DNA of 64,000 nucleotides, taken from positions 3,848,001 to 3,912,000 of the forward strand of contig NZ_CP133266.1 of NCBI RefSeq assembly GCF_030915485.1, in the 5' to 3' direction. Shown here piece by piece: positions 27,331 to 37,059 of this stretch; position 1 is the first letter of the stretch, and each line of letters begins with the position of its first letter. A model generated the notes under the pieces. The model made no database searches, was not told the DNA's origin, and saw nothing but the letters and a program-made list of their open reading frames with translations. The DNA is from Neobacillus sp. PS3-40. Its GTDB lineage: Bacteria; Bacillota; Bacilli; Bacillales; Cytobacillaceae. A program made the position numbers and the translations under genes.

Positions 27331-27490
27331 ATACTGTCTAATCCCGTAAAGGGAACGGAGGAACCAATTTTTTGGGGTTAATTCTACAAGTTGTAGAAGG
27401 GATGAAACTCTTTCGCCATCCTACCCGTCAGCTAACTTCGTCGGCTAAAGCGAGGGAGGTCTAAAGACCGCCTAATTTCAGGGGCCTTTT
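27331..27490 (+). ncRNA. ydaO/yuaA-type (c-di-AMP) riboswitch
   Basis: The conserved core is visible: CCGTAAAGGGAACGGAGGAACC (27344-27365), then TTGGGGTTAATTC, and CCCGTCAGCTAACTTCG...GCGAGGGA (27424-27457). A hairpin region ending in a T run at 27487-27492 can serve as the terminator. This class shuts off potassium-uptake and wall-hydrolase genes when c-di-AMP is high. The kimA homologue downstream fits that rule. Confidence 0.88.
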
Positions 27491-27730
27491 TTGTTTTTCA
27501 GCAAAAGGGCAGCTTGATTAAAAAGATGGTCTTTTTATTATGTCTATAAAGAAAGAAGGAATATAGAAGAAAGTGTGCCATATGGATGTTTTGGGTGTAA
27601 CCTAACTATTTAAAAAATAACATTTTGGATTTTTTGGATTTAATCGGGTTAAGTCAAATAAATAATGGGGAAAAAATAAATTTATTGATTAAAATACTCG
27701 TTCAAAACGTGTTTTTTGGGGGAACTACCA

Positions 27731-27871
27731 ATGAGTCAATCTTCTTATCTGAATATTAGCAATGAAATTTTTTATTTAGAGAGCACTATCCCGACTTATT
27801 TTGGGGTACAGAAAGGATACGTTGATATTCATACAATGAGATATCGAATTTTCGGTGCGATTTGGAAATAG
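27731..27871 (+). CDS. Small hypothetical protein, 46 aa
   Basis: ATG 27731 with GGGGG upstream encodes MSQSSYLNISNEIFYLESTI and 26 further residues. It has no recognised domain. It lies between the riboswitch and kimA and ends one base before the next small ORF, which suggests translational coupling. It could be a decayed gene start. Confidence 0.4.
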   Translation: MSQSSYLNISNEIFYLESTIPTYFGVQKGYVDIHTMRYRIFGAIWK

Positions 27872-27872
27872 G

Positions 27873-28064
27873 ATGGTATGTTTTAAAATTAAGCACAAAT
27901 TATCCCATGATCCTTACTTGCATACAAAAAAACGGTATTCCATTTGGATAGAACATATACAAGTATGTGAAAATCAAAATGATATTATAAAATTTTTAAA
28001 TTTGATCAATACAGAACATAACATTCATTTGCAAAGCAAAGGATTTACAGAAATAAATTTTTAA
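27873..28064 (+). CDS. Small hypothetical protein, 63 aa
   Basis: ATG 27873 begins directly after the preceding TAG and encodes a basic protein (MVCFKIKHKLSHDPYLHTKK...HLQSKGFTEINF). No family recognised. It may be the frameshifted continuation of the 46-residue ORF, since both have similar composition. It lies 41 bp before kimA. Confidence 0.4.
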   Translation: MVCFKIKHKLSHDPYLHTKKRYSIWIEHIQVCENQNDIIKFLNLINTEHNIHLQSKGFTEINF

Positions 28065-28105
28065 AAAATAACTCTAGAATACAATTTTTTTACGGAGGAA
28101 AGAAA

Positions 28106-29937
28106 ATGACTTCTCAACAAATAAAAAGGCTTGTTCTGGGTCGCCCATTAAAATCAAGCGAAGCAGAATCCGAAAAAATGCCAATGTGGAAAGCATTACC
28201 GATTCTTTCATCGGATGCTCTTTCTTCGGTGGCATATGGAACCGAAATGATTTTATTAGAACTTGCAACGGTTGGGGCTTTTGCATTCTCTTTTTCTATC
28301 CCTATTGCTATCGCAATTATTTTATTAATTACGATTCTAATTATTAGTTACAGACAAGTGATTGATGCCTATCCACAGGGCGGCGGAGCCTATATGGTTG
28401 CCAAAGAAAACTTAGGAATGATCTGGGGCGTCTAGCCGGTGTTTCCCTTCTTATTGACTATACGTTAACGGTTGCCGTTTCCATTTCAGCAGGTGTTATG
28501 GCCATTACTTCAGCATATCATGCTGCTGTTCCATATGTTGTTCCCATTGCATTAATCCTTACTTGGTTTATGGTCTGGATGAATTTAAGAGGAACATCTG
28601 AATCTGGAAACGTATTTGCTTTACCTACCTACTTATTTATTTTTTGTATGTTAACCCTTGTTGGAAAAGGACTTTTTGATTGGATAACTGGCTCAGGTCA
28701 TGCAATTCATCATCTATCCATTCCCACAGGATTACCAGCTGGCTTGACTTTGTTTGTTTTATTAAAGGCATTTTCTTCTGGTTGTTCAGCTGTTACAGGA
28801 ATTGAAGCTATTTCAAATGCTGTACCGCATTTTAGGAGCCCCTCTCTAAAAAATGCAAAACGAACTATGCTAACATTGGGAATTTTATTAGCTTTGATTT
28901 TTGGTGGTGTAACAGTGCTTTCAAGAGCTTACGATATCCATCCAGACCCAACTGGATCCAAATCAGTTTTATCTATGGTTGCAGAAGATGCCTTTGGGCG
29001 GGGAGGATTTTATTATATTATTCAGTTTGCAACGATGGCTATTCTAACACTAGCAGCAAATACAAGTTTTAATGGATTTCCAATTTTAGCTTCCATCATG
29101 GCACAAGATAAAAATATGCCTCGAATGTTTAGCAATCGGGGTGATCGGTTAGCTTTTAACTATGGAATCATTACTTTAGGAATTTTAGCAAGTATTTTAC
29201 TCATTGTTTTCCGTGGCAGAACCGATGCATTAATACCATTGTATGCTATTGGTGTTTTCCTATCCTTTACAATGGCACAATTAGGTCTTGTTTTGAAGTG
29301 GCGCAGAGAGAAGTCAGAAGGATGGCAACGGAAAGTGATTATTAATAGTGTTGGTGCTATTGTCACTTTTTGTGTCGTTATTATTTTTTGCATCACGAAA
29401 TTTGAAGAAGGAGCCTGGATTGTAATAGTTATATCGCCTTTGTTATTATGGTTCATCACAAATATTAGCAAACACTATGAAAATGTAGGTAAGCAATTAA
29501 GAGTGGAATTAACTGAACCTATACCCATTACAGAAACAATTATTATTGTTCCTGTTGCAGGTATTCATAAAGTTGTATTATCAACCATTGCATATGCAAA
29601 ATCTCTCACCCCCAATATTGTAGCCTTTTACGTTGCCTTTTCTCCTGAGGATGCTAAAAAAATGGAAGAAAGGTGGGAACAGTGGAATCCGGGTGTTCGA
29701 TTAGTCGTGGTCGTTTCACGTTATCGTACATTAGTAAAGCCATTAGTAGAATTTATAGGACGTGTAGAGCATCGTTATGGTGTGGAAAAGAAAATAACTG
29801 TGTTATTACCAGAATTTATTACTCATAAATGGTGGCATCACCTATTGCACAATCAATCAGCTTTCCGTATTCGTACCCTACTTTTAAAGAGAAAAGATGT
29901 TGTAGTTTCGACTGTCCCGTTTCATTTGAACGATTAA
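28106..29937 (+). pseudogene. kimA: High-affinity potassium importer KimA (YdaO), frameshifted
   Basis: Two ORFs encode one APC-superfamily KimA potassium transporter. The first (28106-28435) covers SEKMPMWKALPILSSDALSS and the first helices to KENLGMIWG. The second frame continues RLAGVSLLIDYTLTVAVSIS from about 28427 through roughly ten more helices to the cytoplasmic C-terminal domain, ending at 29937. One base is missing (or two inserted) near 28424-28430 at CTGGGGCGTC. A G-run sequencing error is possible, otherwise it is a pseudogene. It lies under a c-di-AMP riboswitch. Confidence 0.85.
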
Positions 29938-29960
29938 TATAAAACTATAATTATTAAATG

Positions 29961-29997
29961 AAAAGTCCATTGCTTGCATTGGGCTTTTTATTTTTTT
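29961..29997 (+). terminator. Terminator after kimA
   Basis: An imperfect hairpin AAAAGTCCATTGC/GCATTGGGCTTTT followed by a T-rich run. Confidence 0.7.
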
Positions 29998-30034
29998 GGC
30001 TGGGTTAAAGGTAAATATTGATATTTGATACCTG

Positions 30035-30245
30035 TCCGAATTCTAAATAGACGGAAAAATTCCTCTTAATTAGAAAATTGATTTAAAAAGAGCTTAATTA
30101 GACGGAGAGTTTCCGCCTATTGACTCAAAAACTGCGAAAATGGAGGACTTTGCATTCCGTAACCGGAAAACCTTCGCTTATTCATCCCGAAACGAGCTCC
30201 ATTCTGCATTTAACCGAAAAATCTCCGCTTATTTTATTTTCGTTG
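30035..30245 (+). repeat. Degenerate GACGGAAAAATTCC/CCGCTTATT repeats
   Basis: Units such as TAGACGGAAAAATTCCTC, TTAGACGGAGAGTTTCCGCCTATT, ACCGGAAAACCTTCGCTTATT and ACCGAAAAATCTCCGCTTATT recur with poor spacing in the gene-free 29998-30569 region. Confidence 0.6.
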
Positions 30246-30569
30246 GTTTCTCGGATTACTTGAGTAATGATTGCCGTTATTGCTACTTTAAAAATGGCAC
30301 TGTTAAACAATACTGTCTGTTAATGCCACTCGAAATCACTTATTTTTCCCTTGTTTATATATTCGTTTTAGAACAACAGTTCGTTTTATTCAAATATCAA
30401 CATAAATATTTAATAGAGCCTTTTCTAAAATAAAGGATCTTATGTCGTGTTCCCCAATCATAATGAAAAACAACAATGAAGTTTAACAGAACCATTTTTT
30501 TAAAAGACGAGTTAAAAAAGTGGAAATAGGGGAAAAATATGAATATTAGTATTTTAAGGAGTGATATAT

Positions 30570-30710
30570 ATGGAAGAAGTATGTAGAATTTGCGGAAAAG
30601 AAAATGGTGAAATGGAGAAAGAAACAGATTCAATGGTATTAGTGATATGTGAAAATTGTCTGAAAAATGAAGATTCATCTGTCTTTTTGGACCGAATTTT
30701 CCTTAAATAA
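30570..30710 (+). CDS. Small zinc-ribbon-like protein, 46 aa
   Basis: ATG 30570 after AAGGAGTG encodes MEEVCRICGKENGEMEKETD then SMVLVICENCLKNEDSSVF. The two CxxC pairs (CRIC and CENC) about 25 residues apart form a probable zinc knuckle. The strong ribosome site and paired cysteines support a real gene. Function unknown. The flanking 30711-31102 bases show nothing clear. Confidence 0.6.
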   Translation: MEEVCRICGKENGEMEKETDSMVLVICENCLKNEDSSVFLDRIFLK

Positions 30711-31102
30711 AAGGTTAGTTGGAGGGTGTACAGGAATTTTTGGACACCCCGGGTTATAACTATGCATTTCTATTCGGTAAACAATCAACCTACGCAAATA
30801 CCGTGAAAGCCACTCATGGTATCCCCACATATTTAAAATTCAAAGTAAGGAATATAAGCGAATACCCACTTTCACTTTTTCACTTTTTCATTTTGAAAAA
30901 TAATCGAGCAATCCTAGGTAAACGCATTAGGTTAGAGTTGTAAAACAAAAGCCCATGAATTGTACTTCTTTTACAGGAAAGTCCATTAATCACGTATTTG
31001 TTAATCTTGGTCTCTACCAATTTCAAAAAAAGATTTTTCTATTCTATTATAGAGAGTCTTTACTTCTTTATCCTTCACTTTAGAAGTGCTTTTCTTTTCA
31101 AT

Positions 31103-33709
31103 CTAAGAGCTTACCGAATCAAATATGCTATTTGCTAAGAAGCGATAGTTGTATTGTGTGTGTGCTCCAAAGGCAAGGTCATTGGCAAAAAGGGTAATTG
31201 TAGTATTATTAAAGGAATGGGTAAAGGCAAGAATTTGTCCCTTCGCTTCTTCATGTCCAGGCCACCATCCAGCTACATAGAAATCATCACTATCACTGAA
31301 GGAAGCTAATATTTCAGCTCCTACAGGTACAGAAGTAATCCATGCCCCTGAAGTTGTATAAAGAAGCTCATTGGTCTTGTAACCAGAAGTCAGCACATGG
31401 TCCTTGATTTTTGCTTTCACTAGGCCCTCATGGCCATTTCTTGTGTAAACAAAATTATACCCAAAGAGCAATCCTCTATTTTTCACAGCAGTTAATGCGG
31501 CTAATCCAATTCCAACATATGATTTTCCAGACAAATAACTTACAATCAAGCTACTACTATCGCTAACAATCACATCAGCATTCTCTTGTTTGACCAGGTC
31601 AAATCCAAGCTCTTTTACCGAATATTTCAAATGAGAGGATCCATTTACAGCAACTTTTGGTAGCTTTAATGGCTCGGTCTTTATCAAATTAGAAGTATCT
31701 AAAGATTTAGCTTCGAAATAATAGCTGTTACCAAAAGCTTGTAAATCGTTTGTTTTTACAATAAAGTCGCCTTTAGTTACTCCACCTTTTGTTTCCATTG
31801 CTTTCTCTACAACTGCTCCATTCATAATAAGCGTTATTACTAGTTTGATTGTGTCATTATTGGTATTGGACAATACTTGTTTAGGGACATTTGGGATTAC
31901 TTTTCCTGTTGGAGTCATTACACTTTTTATTTCAATAAGGTATTGATCAAAAGCAACAGCATTACGAATTTCAGTTATAGTAAATCCTCTCAGATCAGGG
32001 AAATTTACTACAATTGGGTCGTACATTGCTCCCCAGTCAGAAACATTGTCGCCCTTATAGAGCATTGCATTGACAACACCGCGTTTTGCCTGATTCATAG
32101 GAATGATAAAAGTTCCTTTAGGATACATTCTGCCGTTTATTTTCATATATTTCGTTGTTTGTTTGACCTTCACTCCATTACGAAGAAAATATTGTATCAT
32201 TCGATGTGCTTCCAGATTATTTTTTTGTTGGTTTTTATGAAATGGTATCAAATAGTAGTCGGGAAAGAAATTTTTATTTTCTCCTCTTATTCGTCCAATC
32301 GCATCTCCTGAAGCATTTACAAGATACTTGTCAACTGCGCGATTATCTTCGCCATTCACGCCGCGTTTAAAGATTTCTAGTTGATTCTTATACAATGTAT
32401 CCTTATTTTCTGTTACAAAAAGGACAGCACCCAACCCAATGCCCACCATCGCACGAAAACCATTTTGACTTAATGCTGGAATCTCTATTGTATGACCTAA
32501 CGAACCGTGCAGCATTGCATACATGGGTGTATAGCCAGGAGACATATCGTCCCAACCATCCTTGTAATCTAGTGCTGGAATTAAGTAGGAATTAAAATCA
32601 GAGTTGCCTAAACCTGCTTGGCCCATTGAATGAGCCTGTTCAATCATATTGTTGTAAAGTAAATCATATTCATAGTTTGGATTGTGAGGGGGAGTGGTCG
32701 GCTCAATTAAGAATCCACTTATATAACCATGCATATCAAGAAAAGACAGGGGTGTCCATTTTGCAATTTCCTGAGTCACAAGACGTGTTTCAACTTGTGT
32801 TTGAAAATGGTTGTCACGATTTAAGTCAAAGCCATTTGAATTTCTTCTAGTATTTGTCACTCTTCCATCAGGATTATTTGTAAACATAAATAGAAAAATG
32901 ACATTTTCAAGAACCTCATCCACATTCAGAGTTACGGTTCTTTCTTGATCATTTTTAACTGTTTTAAATGTTACTACATCCCCGAGTGCAAATTTCTTCA
33001 ATAATTCAACTTGAGCATCTGCACCTTCAACTTCATCTGGATGAATATTGTTAAACCAAATTGGAACCTGGTAATTACCCATCGTTCCGTTCGTCAGTTT
33101 CTCTAATAAGCTTGTAGGATCTTCTAGCGCTGTCGGCAGCGTTTCGTTTAAATATTTGTCAACCGCAGTTTTATCTCTTGCTAAAATAACAAAGTGAAGG
33201 TCTCTCCCTTGTACAGACTTGCCAAGACTTTGGTATTCTAGGTAACGATCATTTTTTTTGTTTGCTTGTTCAAATATTTGGTCGATTACTGTTTTTAGTT
33301 GATGATAAAATAGGAATTCGTCATATACATTTAGTTTGACGGTAGTTGCAGCTGTAATCTGATTTTGCGGGTCGATCATAGCCAATTCATAATATCCGAT
33401 ATACTTTTGATATTGAGTTCGAATCGTACTCTTCGCTAGACTCGATCTATTAAAAAGAAGACCAAACTCTAATGTAGCCTTGACAATCGTTGTTCCTTCA
33501 ACAAAATGAGGTTTCTCAATTAACGTAATAAAGGGATCTCCGTTAAAAGTTGTTCCACTTGTCCATTTTTTCCATTCAGAAAGGCTCTTCCCTCCAAATA
33601 GAAACTTTAGTTGACTTAAATCAACGTTCTCTCCCATATCAGCTTGAACTTCAACTTTTCTTGCTTCAGTAAGTGAAAATAAATACCTATTAACCTTAAG
33701 ATTCACCAT
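31103..33709 (-). CDS. Secreted M14 zinc carboxypeptidase, cut off from its signal peptide
   Basis: An 868-residue M14 metallopeptidase. Zinc and catalytic residues are visible: NNIHPDEVEGAD (H and E), NTRRNSNGFDLNRD (Arg), DMHGY (third zinc His) and HTIEIP (catalytic Glu). A long C-terminal region of about 400 residues follows. The ATG at 33709 is internal: reading upstream in frame gives DEYI, and one base shift joins it to a signal-peptide-like frame ending VPVLANEK. So the gene is frameshifted, or there is a sequencing error, and as given the product would stay inside the cell. Confidence 0.85.
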   Translation of the reverse strand: MVNLKVNRYLFSLTEARKVEVQADMGENVDLSQLKFLFGGKSLSEWKKWTSGTTFNGDPFITLIEKPHFVEGTTIVKATLEFGLLFNRSSLAKSTIRTQYQKYIGYYELAMIDPQNQITAATTVKLNVYDEFLFYHQLKTVIDQIFEQANKKNDRYLEYQSLGKSVQGRDLHFVILARDKTAVDKYLNETLPTALEDPTSLLEKLTNGTMGNYQVPIWFNNIHPDEVEGADAQVELLKKFALGDVVTFKTVKNDQERTVTLNVDEVLENVIFLFMFTNNPDGRVTNTRRNSNGFDLNRDNHFQTQVETRLVTQEIAKWTPLSFLDMHGYISGFLIEPTTPPHNPNYEYDLLYNNMIEQAHSMGQAGLGNSDFNSYLIPALDYKDGWDDMSPGYTPMYAMLHGSLGHTIEIPALSQNGFRAMVGIGLGAVLFVTENKDTLYKNQLEIFKRGVNGEDNRAVDKYLVNASGDAIGRIRGENKNFFPDYYLIPFHKNQQKNNLEAHRMIQYFLRNGVKVKQTTKYMKINGRMYPKGTFIIPMNQAKRGVVNAMLYKGDNVSDWGAMYDPIVVNFPDLRGFTITEIRNAVAFDQYLIEIKSVMTPTGKVIPNVPKQVLSNTNNDTIKLVITLIMNGAVVEKAMETKGGVTKGDFIVKTNDLQAFGNSYYFEAKSLDTSNLIKTEPLKLPKVAVNGSSHLKYSVKELGFDLVKQENADVIVSDSSSLIVSYLSGKSYVGIGLAALTAVKNRGLLFGYNFVYTRNGHEGLVKAKIKDHVLTSGYKTNELLYTTSGAWITSVPVGAEILASFSDSDDFYVAGWWPGHEEAKGQILAFTHSFNNTTITLFANDLAFGAHTQYNYRFLANSIFDSVSS

Positions 33710-33813
33710 AATGTACTCATCCGCTTTTCATTTGCTAAAACAGGGACTATTGTTTTTTTATATAAGGATAGCACTGTAAAACGTGAAATCCACAGAGCAG
33801 CGTGTTTATTCAT
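33710..33813 (-). pseudogene. Out-of-frame signal peptide of the M14 peptidase
   Basis: ATG 33813 after GAAAGGAAAA reads MNKHAALWISRFTVLSLYKK followed by TIVPVLANEKRMSTLW and a stop. The ...PVLANEK end continues, after a one-base shift near 33723, as DEYIMVNLKVNRYLF. The hydrophobic core is itself broken by YKK next to an A7 run, so a second indel pair is likely. Confidence 0.6.
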
Positions 33814-34085
33814 AAAATTTTCCTTTCTGAGCTAATTTTATAAATAGGGATAATACGTGTTCCGAATAAACTGGACTTCAAATTCTAGGAGTGTCATCCT
33901 TAAATCTTGAAAACATATATTTTTCGGGTTGATTGGTTTATTCCTAAAAATGTTCTCTCTTTTTTTCGTTGATTAATATTTTCATTGTATGTAGTGAAAT
34001 ATATGAAAGTTTAGAACTTTGTCCATATTAAGGAGTCCATTTTGCAATTGCCACAAATATTTCATGCTTACACGAAATGCACATG

Positions 34086-34122
34086 CCAAAAAACCTTCCT
34101 ACATTACACATTAGGAAGGTTT
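34086..34122 (-). terminator. Terminator of the CapA-like gene
   Basis: An 11-bp stem AAACCTTCCTA/TAGGAAGGTTT. On the minus strand it is followed by TTTTTT, 28 bases after the CapA-like stop. Confidence 0.85.
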
Positions 34123-34149
34123 GGTGATTTATTGGTTATTTTTCACAAA

Positions 34150-35322
34150 TTAATTTGCGGTTGCAAGCCATTGATTCATATGTTTGTTGATTTCATTATT
34201 AACAGCATTCATATTTGTCAATCCAACTGTTGAAGCATTGGAAAGAGGGATGACCCTATAGTGACGTTGATGTAGACTTGAAACATATGTTGGTGTGAAA
34301 TGGGGATTTTGCAATGAAATGTTTACTTTGTTATCCTTTGATTCTTTCACAATCTCGATATTTAAGACTCCACCAATATCTTTGAAATCTTTTATTTGCC
34401 CTGACAAAAAGTTTCCTAATGAATAGGCAACAAAACTCTTCTTCCCATCCTTTCTTGTAATCCATTGCATAGGTTGAAGGACATGTGGGTGATGTCCTAT
34501 GATAATATCTGCGCCATCGTTTGCAATTTTTACGGCCAATTCTTTTTGAACAACTGATGGAAAACGCTGATATTCAATTCCCCAATGCATACTGACAACA
34601 ACAACATCACAAAGTGGTTTAATATGTTCTATATCTTTTTTAATTTTCACTTCATCTATTAAATTAACTAAATAACTCTTTCCATTAGGTACACGAATCC
34701 CATTTGTTCCATATGTGTAGGCGATAAAGCCAACTTTAATCCCATTTTTTGAAATAACTCTAACTTGTTCTTTATCTTGCATACTTCTGTACGCACCTTC
34801 ATAAGGGAGATTAATTTTACGATAATAATTTGTTGCACTTAAGATTCCTTTTTCACCTCGATCAATTGAATGGTTATTCGCAATTGAAATAATATCCACC
34901 CCTGCATCTTTAAGTGCATCAGCAATTTCATGTGGGCTATTAAAACAAGGATATGAGGATAAACCTAATTCGGTACCACCTGCCATTGATTCTTGATTTG
35001 CAATTGTAATATCTGGTTGTCGAAGAAGATAGTTTACTTGAGAGAACATTGGTTTGAAATCATAATGATTCTTTGTTTTAGCATCATTGTAGACAGTATC
35101 ATGAATTAGAACATCACCAATGGCAGCAAGATGAAGGGAATATTTATATGATTTATAAGTAAGCGAATGATTCCGATTGCTGAGATCTTTTACATCAATT
35201 GATTTATAAGCTTTTGCTTCATGAACGGGAAAAGAATTGTTAAAGAACCACAACACTACTCCAGAAATAATAATGGAAGATAAAGCCAACATCCAAATTA
35301 AAAAAGTATATAATTTTTTCAA
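34150..35322 (-). CDS. CapA/PgsA (YwtB)-like membrane-anchored phosphoesterase-fold protein
   Basis: A 390-residue protein with an N-terminal membrane anchor (about residues 5-27) and an extracellular PGA_cap metallophosphoesterase-like domain. Motifs are AAIGDVLIHDTVY, IANQESMAGG, SIANNHSIDRG, SMHWGIEY and IIGHHPHVLQP. Relatives (CapA, YwtB) take part in poly-gamma-glutamate export, but no capB/capC lie nearby, so a stand-alone envelope role is likely. The start is TTG 35322 with AAAGGAG. Confidence 0.9.
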   Translation of the reverse strand: MKKLYTFLIWMLALSSIIISGVVLWFFNNSFPVHEAKAYKSIDVKDLSNRNHSLTYKSYKYSLHLAAIGDVLIHDTVYNDAKTKNHYDFKPMFSQVNYLLRQPDITIANQESMAGGTELGLSSYPCFNSPHEIADALKDAGVDIISIANNHSIDRGEKGILSATNYYRKINLPYEGAYRSMQDKEQVRVISKNGIKVGFIAYTYGTNGIRVPNGKSYLVNLIDEVKIKKDIEHIKPLCDVVVVSMHWGIEYQRFPSVVQKELAVKIANDGADIIIGHHPHVLQPMQWITRKDGKKSFVAYSLGNFLSGQIKDFKDIGGVLNIEIVKESKDNKVNISLQNPHFTPTYVSSLHQRHYRVIPLSNASTVGLTNMNAVNNEINKHMNQWLATAN

Positions 35323-35670
35323 ATTTTTTCTCCTTTATTAATTTTTCGTGATATACAAGCTGTTACTCGCCATCAATTAAAATGAAGAATGATCTTAGTC
35401 AATTACCTAAGCCAATATAATATGCCGACGTGAGTGAAGCGGATCATCACTAATTCGTGGCTTCCGTTTGCACTACGAATTCGAGGTTCTCCTTCATTTG
35501 TGGGTAGATCCGTCCCGTTTCTTCATACAAAAGCTATAAATCTTTTTATCTAATTAATCAAATTACCAACAGATACGTTAACTATAGAGTATTTTTTTGA
35601 AAATTAAAATATTATATTGAAACTTTGTTTATAAAAAGGGGAATGTAATATTTGGAGGTAATAAAGAATA

Positions 35671-35700
35671 AAACCCCGCTCAAATATGAACGAGGTTTAA
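35671..35700 (-). terminator. Probable terminator of the alcohol dehydrogenase gene
   Basis: An imperfect hairpin AAACCCCGCTC/GAACGAGGTTT lies just after the stop codon of the minus-strand gene. The rest of the 35323-35705 gap holds no gene. Confidence 0.55.
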
Positions 35701-35705
35701 ACACT

Positions 35706-36869
35706 TTATTTAGCTAAATTTAAAATTTGAACGACATCATCTTTATATAACTTAACAAAATTACCCAATGGTCCTCGTTCAGTTCCTTTTTTAGCCATTT
35801 GTTCAAAGTGCTCTTGACCAATGTTGGCTTCCTTCAATGTAACTGGCATCCCTATAGAGTTAAAGAATTGTTCTGTTTTCTTGATACCAGCTAATGCTGT
35901 CTTTTCTAAGTTGTTTAAATCAATTTCTACATCCCAAACTCTATTTGCAAATTGAACAAATCTATTTACATCATGTTTGTAAACGTACCTCATCCATGCT
36001 GGGAATACAATCGCTAATCCGGCACCATGTGCAATATCATAAATGCCGCTTAGCTCATGTTCAATATCGTGGCTTCCCCAATCGCCAATTCTTCCCGTTC
36101 CTAACAAGTCATTGTGGGCGATCGTTCCTGACCACATAATCTCTGCACGTGCATCATAATTAGTTGGATTTTCAAGTGCGGTATGCGCATTATTGATAAT
36201 TGTTTTTAATGCCGCTTCACATAATCGATCCGTTAATTCGACGTTCTTTTCGTTTGTAAAATATCTTTCTAAAATATGTGCAATCATATCCGTAATGCCA
36301 CAAGCTGTTTGATATGTAGGTAATGTATAGGTAAGAACTGGATTCAAGATAGCAAATCTTGGTCGCAATGAAGTATGACCTGTCGCTCTCTTAAACCACC
36401 CATCCTCATTTGTGATAACCGATCCTTCACTAGATTCGCTACCTGCAGCAGGTATGGTCAACACAACGCCAATCGGTAAACTGTCCATTACTTCAGCGTT
36501 TCCATCATAGAAATCCCATACATCACCATCATATTTGGCACCGGCTGCAATTGCCTTTGCTGAATCAATCACACTTCCTCCTCCAACTGCAAGAATAAGG
36601 TCGATGTTCTTGTCCTTACAAAGTTCAATTCCTTCACGAACAAGGCTAACTCTTGGATTGGGCTTTACTCCACCCAACTCAAAAAGCTCAATCCCTTCCT
36701 CAAGTAATGACTGAACTACTCTGTCATATAAACCACTACTTTTGATGCTTCCTCCCCCATAATGCAAAAGAAGTTTTTTGCCATAAACAACAGACTCTTG
36801 TCCTACTAATTGCTCTTTATCTTTACCAAAAAGTAACTTGGTGCTATTGTGAAAAACGAAATCCTGCAT
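35706..36869 (-). CDS. Iron-containing NAD(P)H-dependent alcohol dehydrogenase (YugJ/BdhA-like)
   Basis: A 387-residue group III alcohol dehydrogenase close to butanol dehydrogenases. Nucleotide binding is shown by AVGGGSVIDSAKAIA; the metal-binding His/Asp segment by DMIAHILERYF and the later EHELSGIYDIAHGAGLAIVFPAW. TIPAAGSESSEGSVIT is typical of the YugJ/YugK/BdhA branch. It probably reduces aldehydes using NAD(P)H. A strong GGAGG precedes the ATG. Divergent from the next flavoprotein gene. Confidence 0.92.
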   Translation of the reverse strand: MQDFVFHNSTKLLFGKDKEQLVGQESVVYGKKLLLHYGGGSIKSSGLYDRVVQSLLEEGIELFELGGVKPNPRVSLVREGIELCKDKNIDLILAVGGGSVIDSAKAIAAGAKYDGDVWDFYDGNAEVMDSLPIGVVLTIPAAGSESSEGSVITNEDGWFKRATGHTSLRPRFAILNPVLTYTLPTYQTACGITDMIAHILERYFTNEKNVELTDRLCEAALKTIINNAHTALENPTNYDARAEIMWSGTIAHNDLLGTGRIGDWGSHDIEHELSGIYDIAHGAGLAIVFPAWMRYVYKHDVNRFVQFANRVWDVEIDLNNLEKTALAGIKKTEQFFNSIGMPVTLKEANIGQEHFEQMAKKGTERGPLGNFVKLYKDDVVQILNLAK

Positions 36870-37059
36870 AGTATTGTCCTCCTAAGGGTGTAAATAATTT
36901 ACTATTATATTACATTACTTTATTAAAATGAACAAAAGCAAATGCTCGCATATCAAAGAAATTTAAAATAGGGAAACCTTTGGTGCCAGACTCCCGACGT
37001 GCATATAATAATAAGGAGATATTTATCATAAAAGTTTAATAGAAGTGGGGAAGAAAAAA

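Noticed and set aside
30140-30433. 97-residue plus-strand ORF after kimA
   Set aside because: Its first half is made of the degenerate GACGGAAAA repeats, there is no ribosome site, and no family is recognisable.
31877-32850. Several plus-strand ORFs inside the M14 peptidase region
   Set aside because: They are shadows of the minus-strand peptidase, which has all its catalytic motifs.
35401-35520. Possible gene or att site in the ATTCGTGGC/ACTACGAATTCG region
   Set aside because: Imperfect inverted words only; no ORF, no direct repeat and no neighbouring recombinase.
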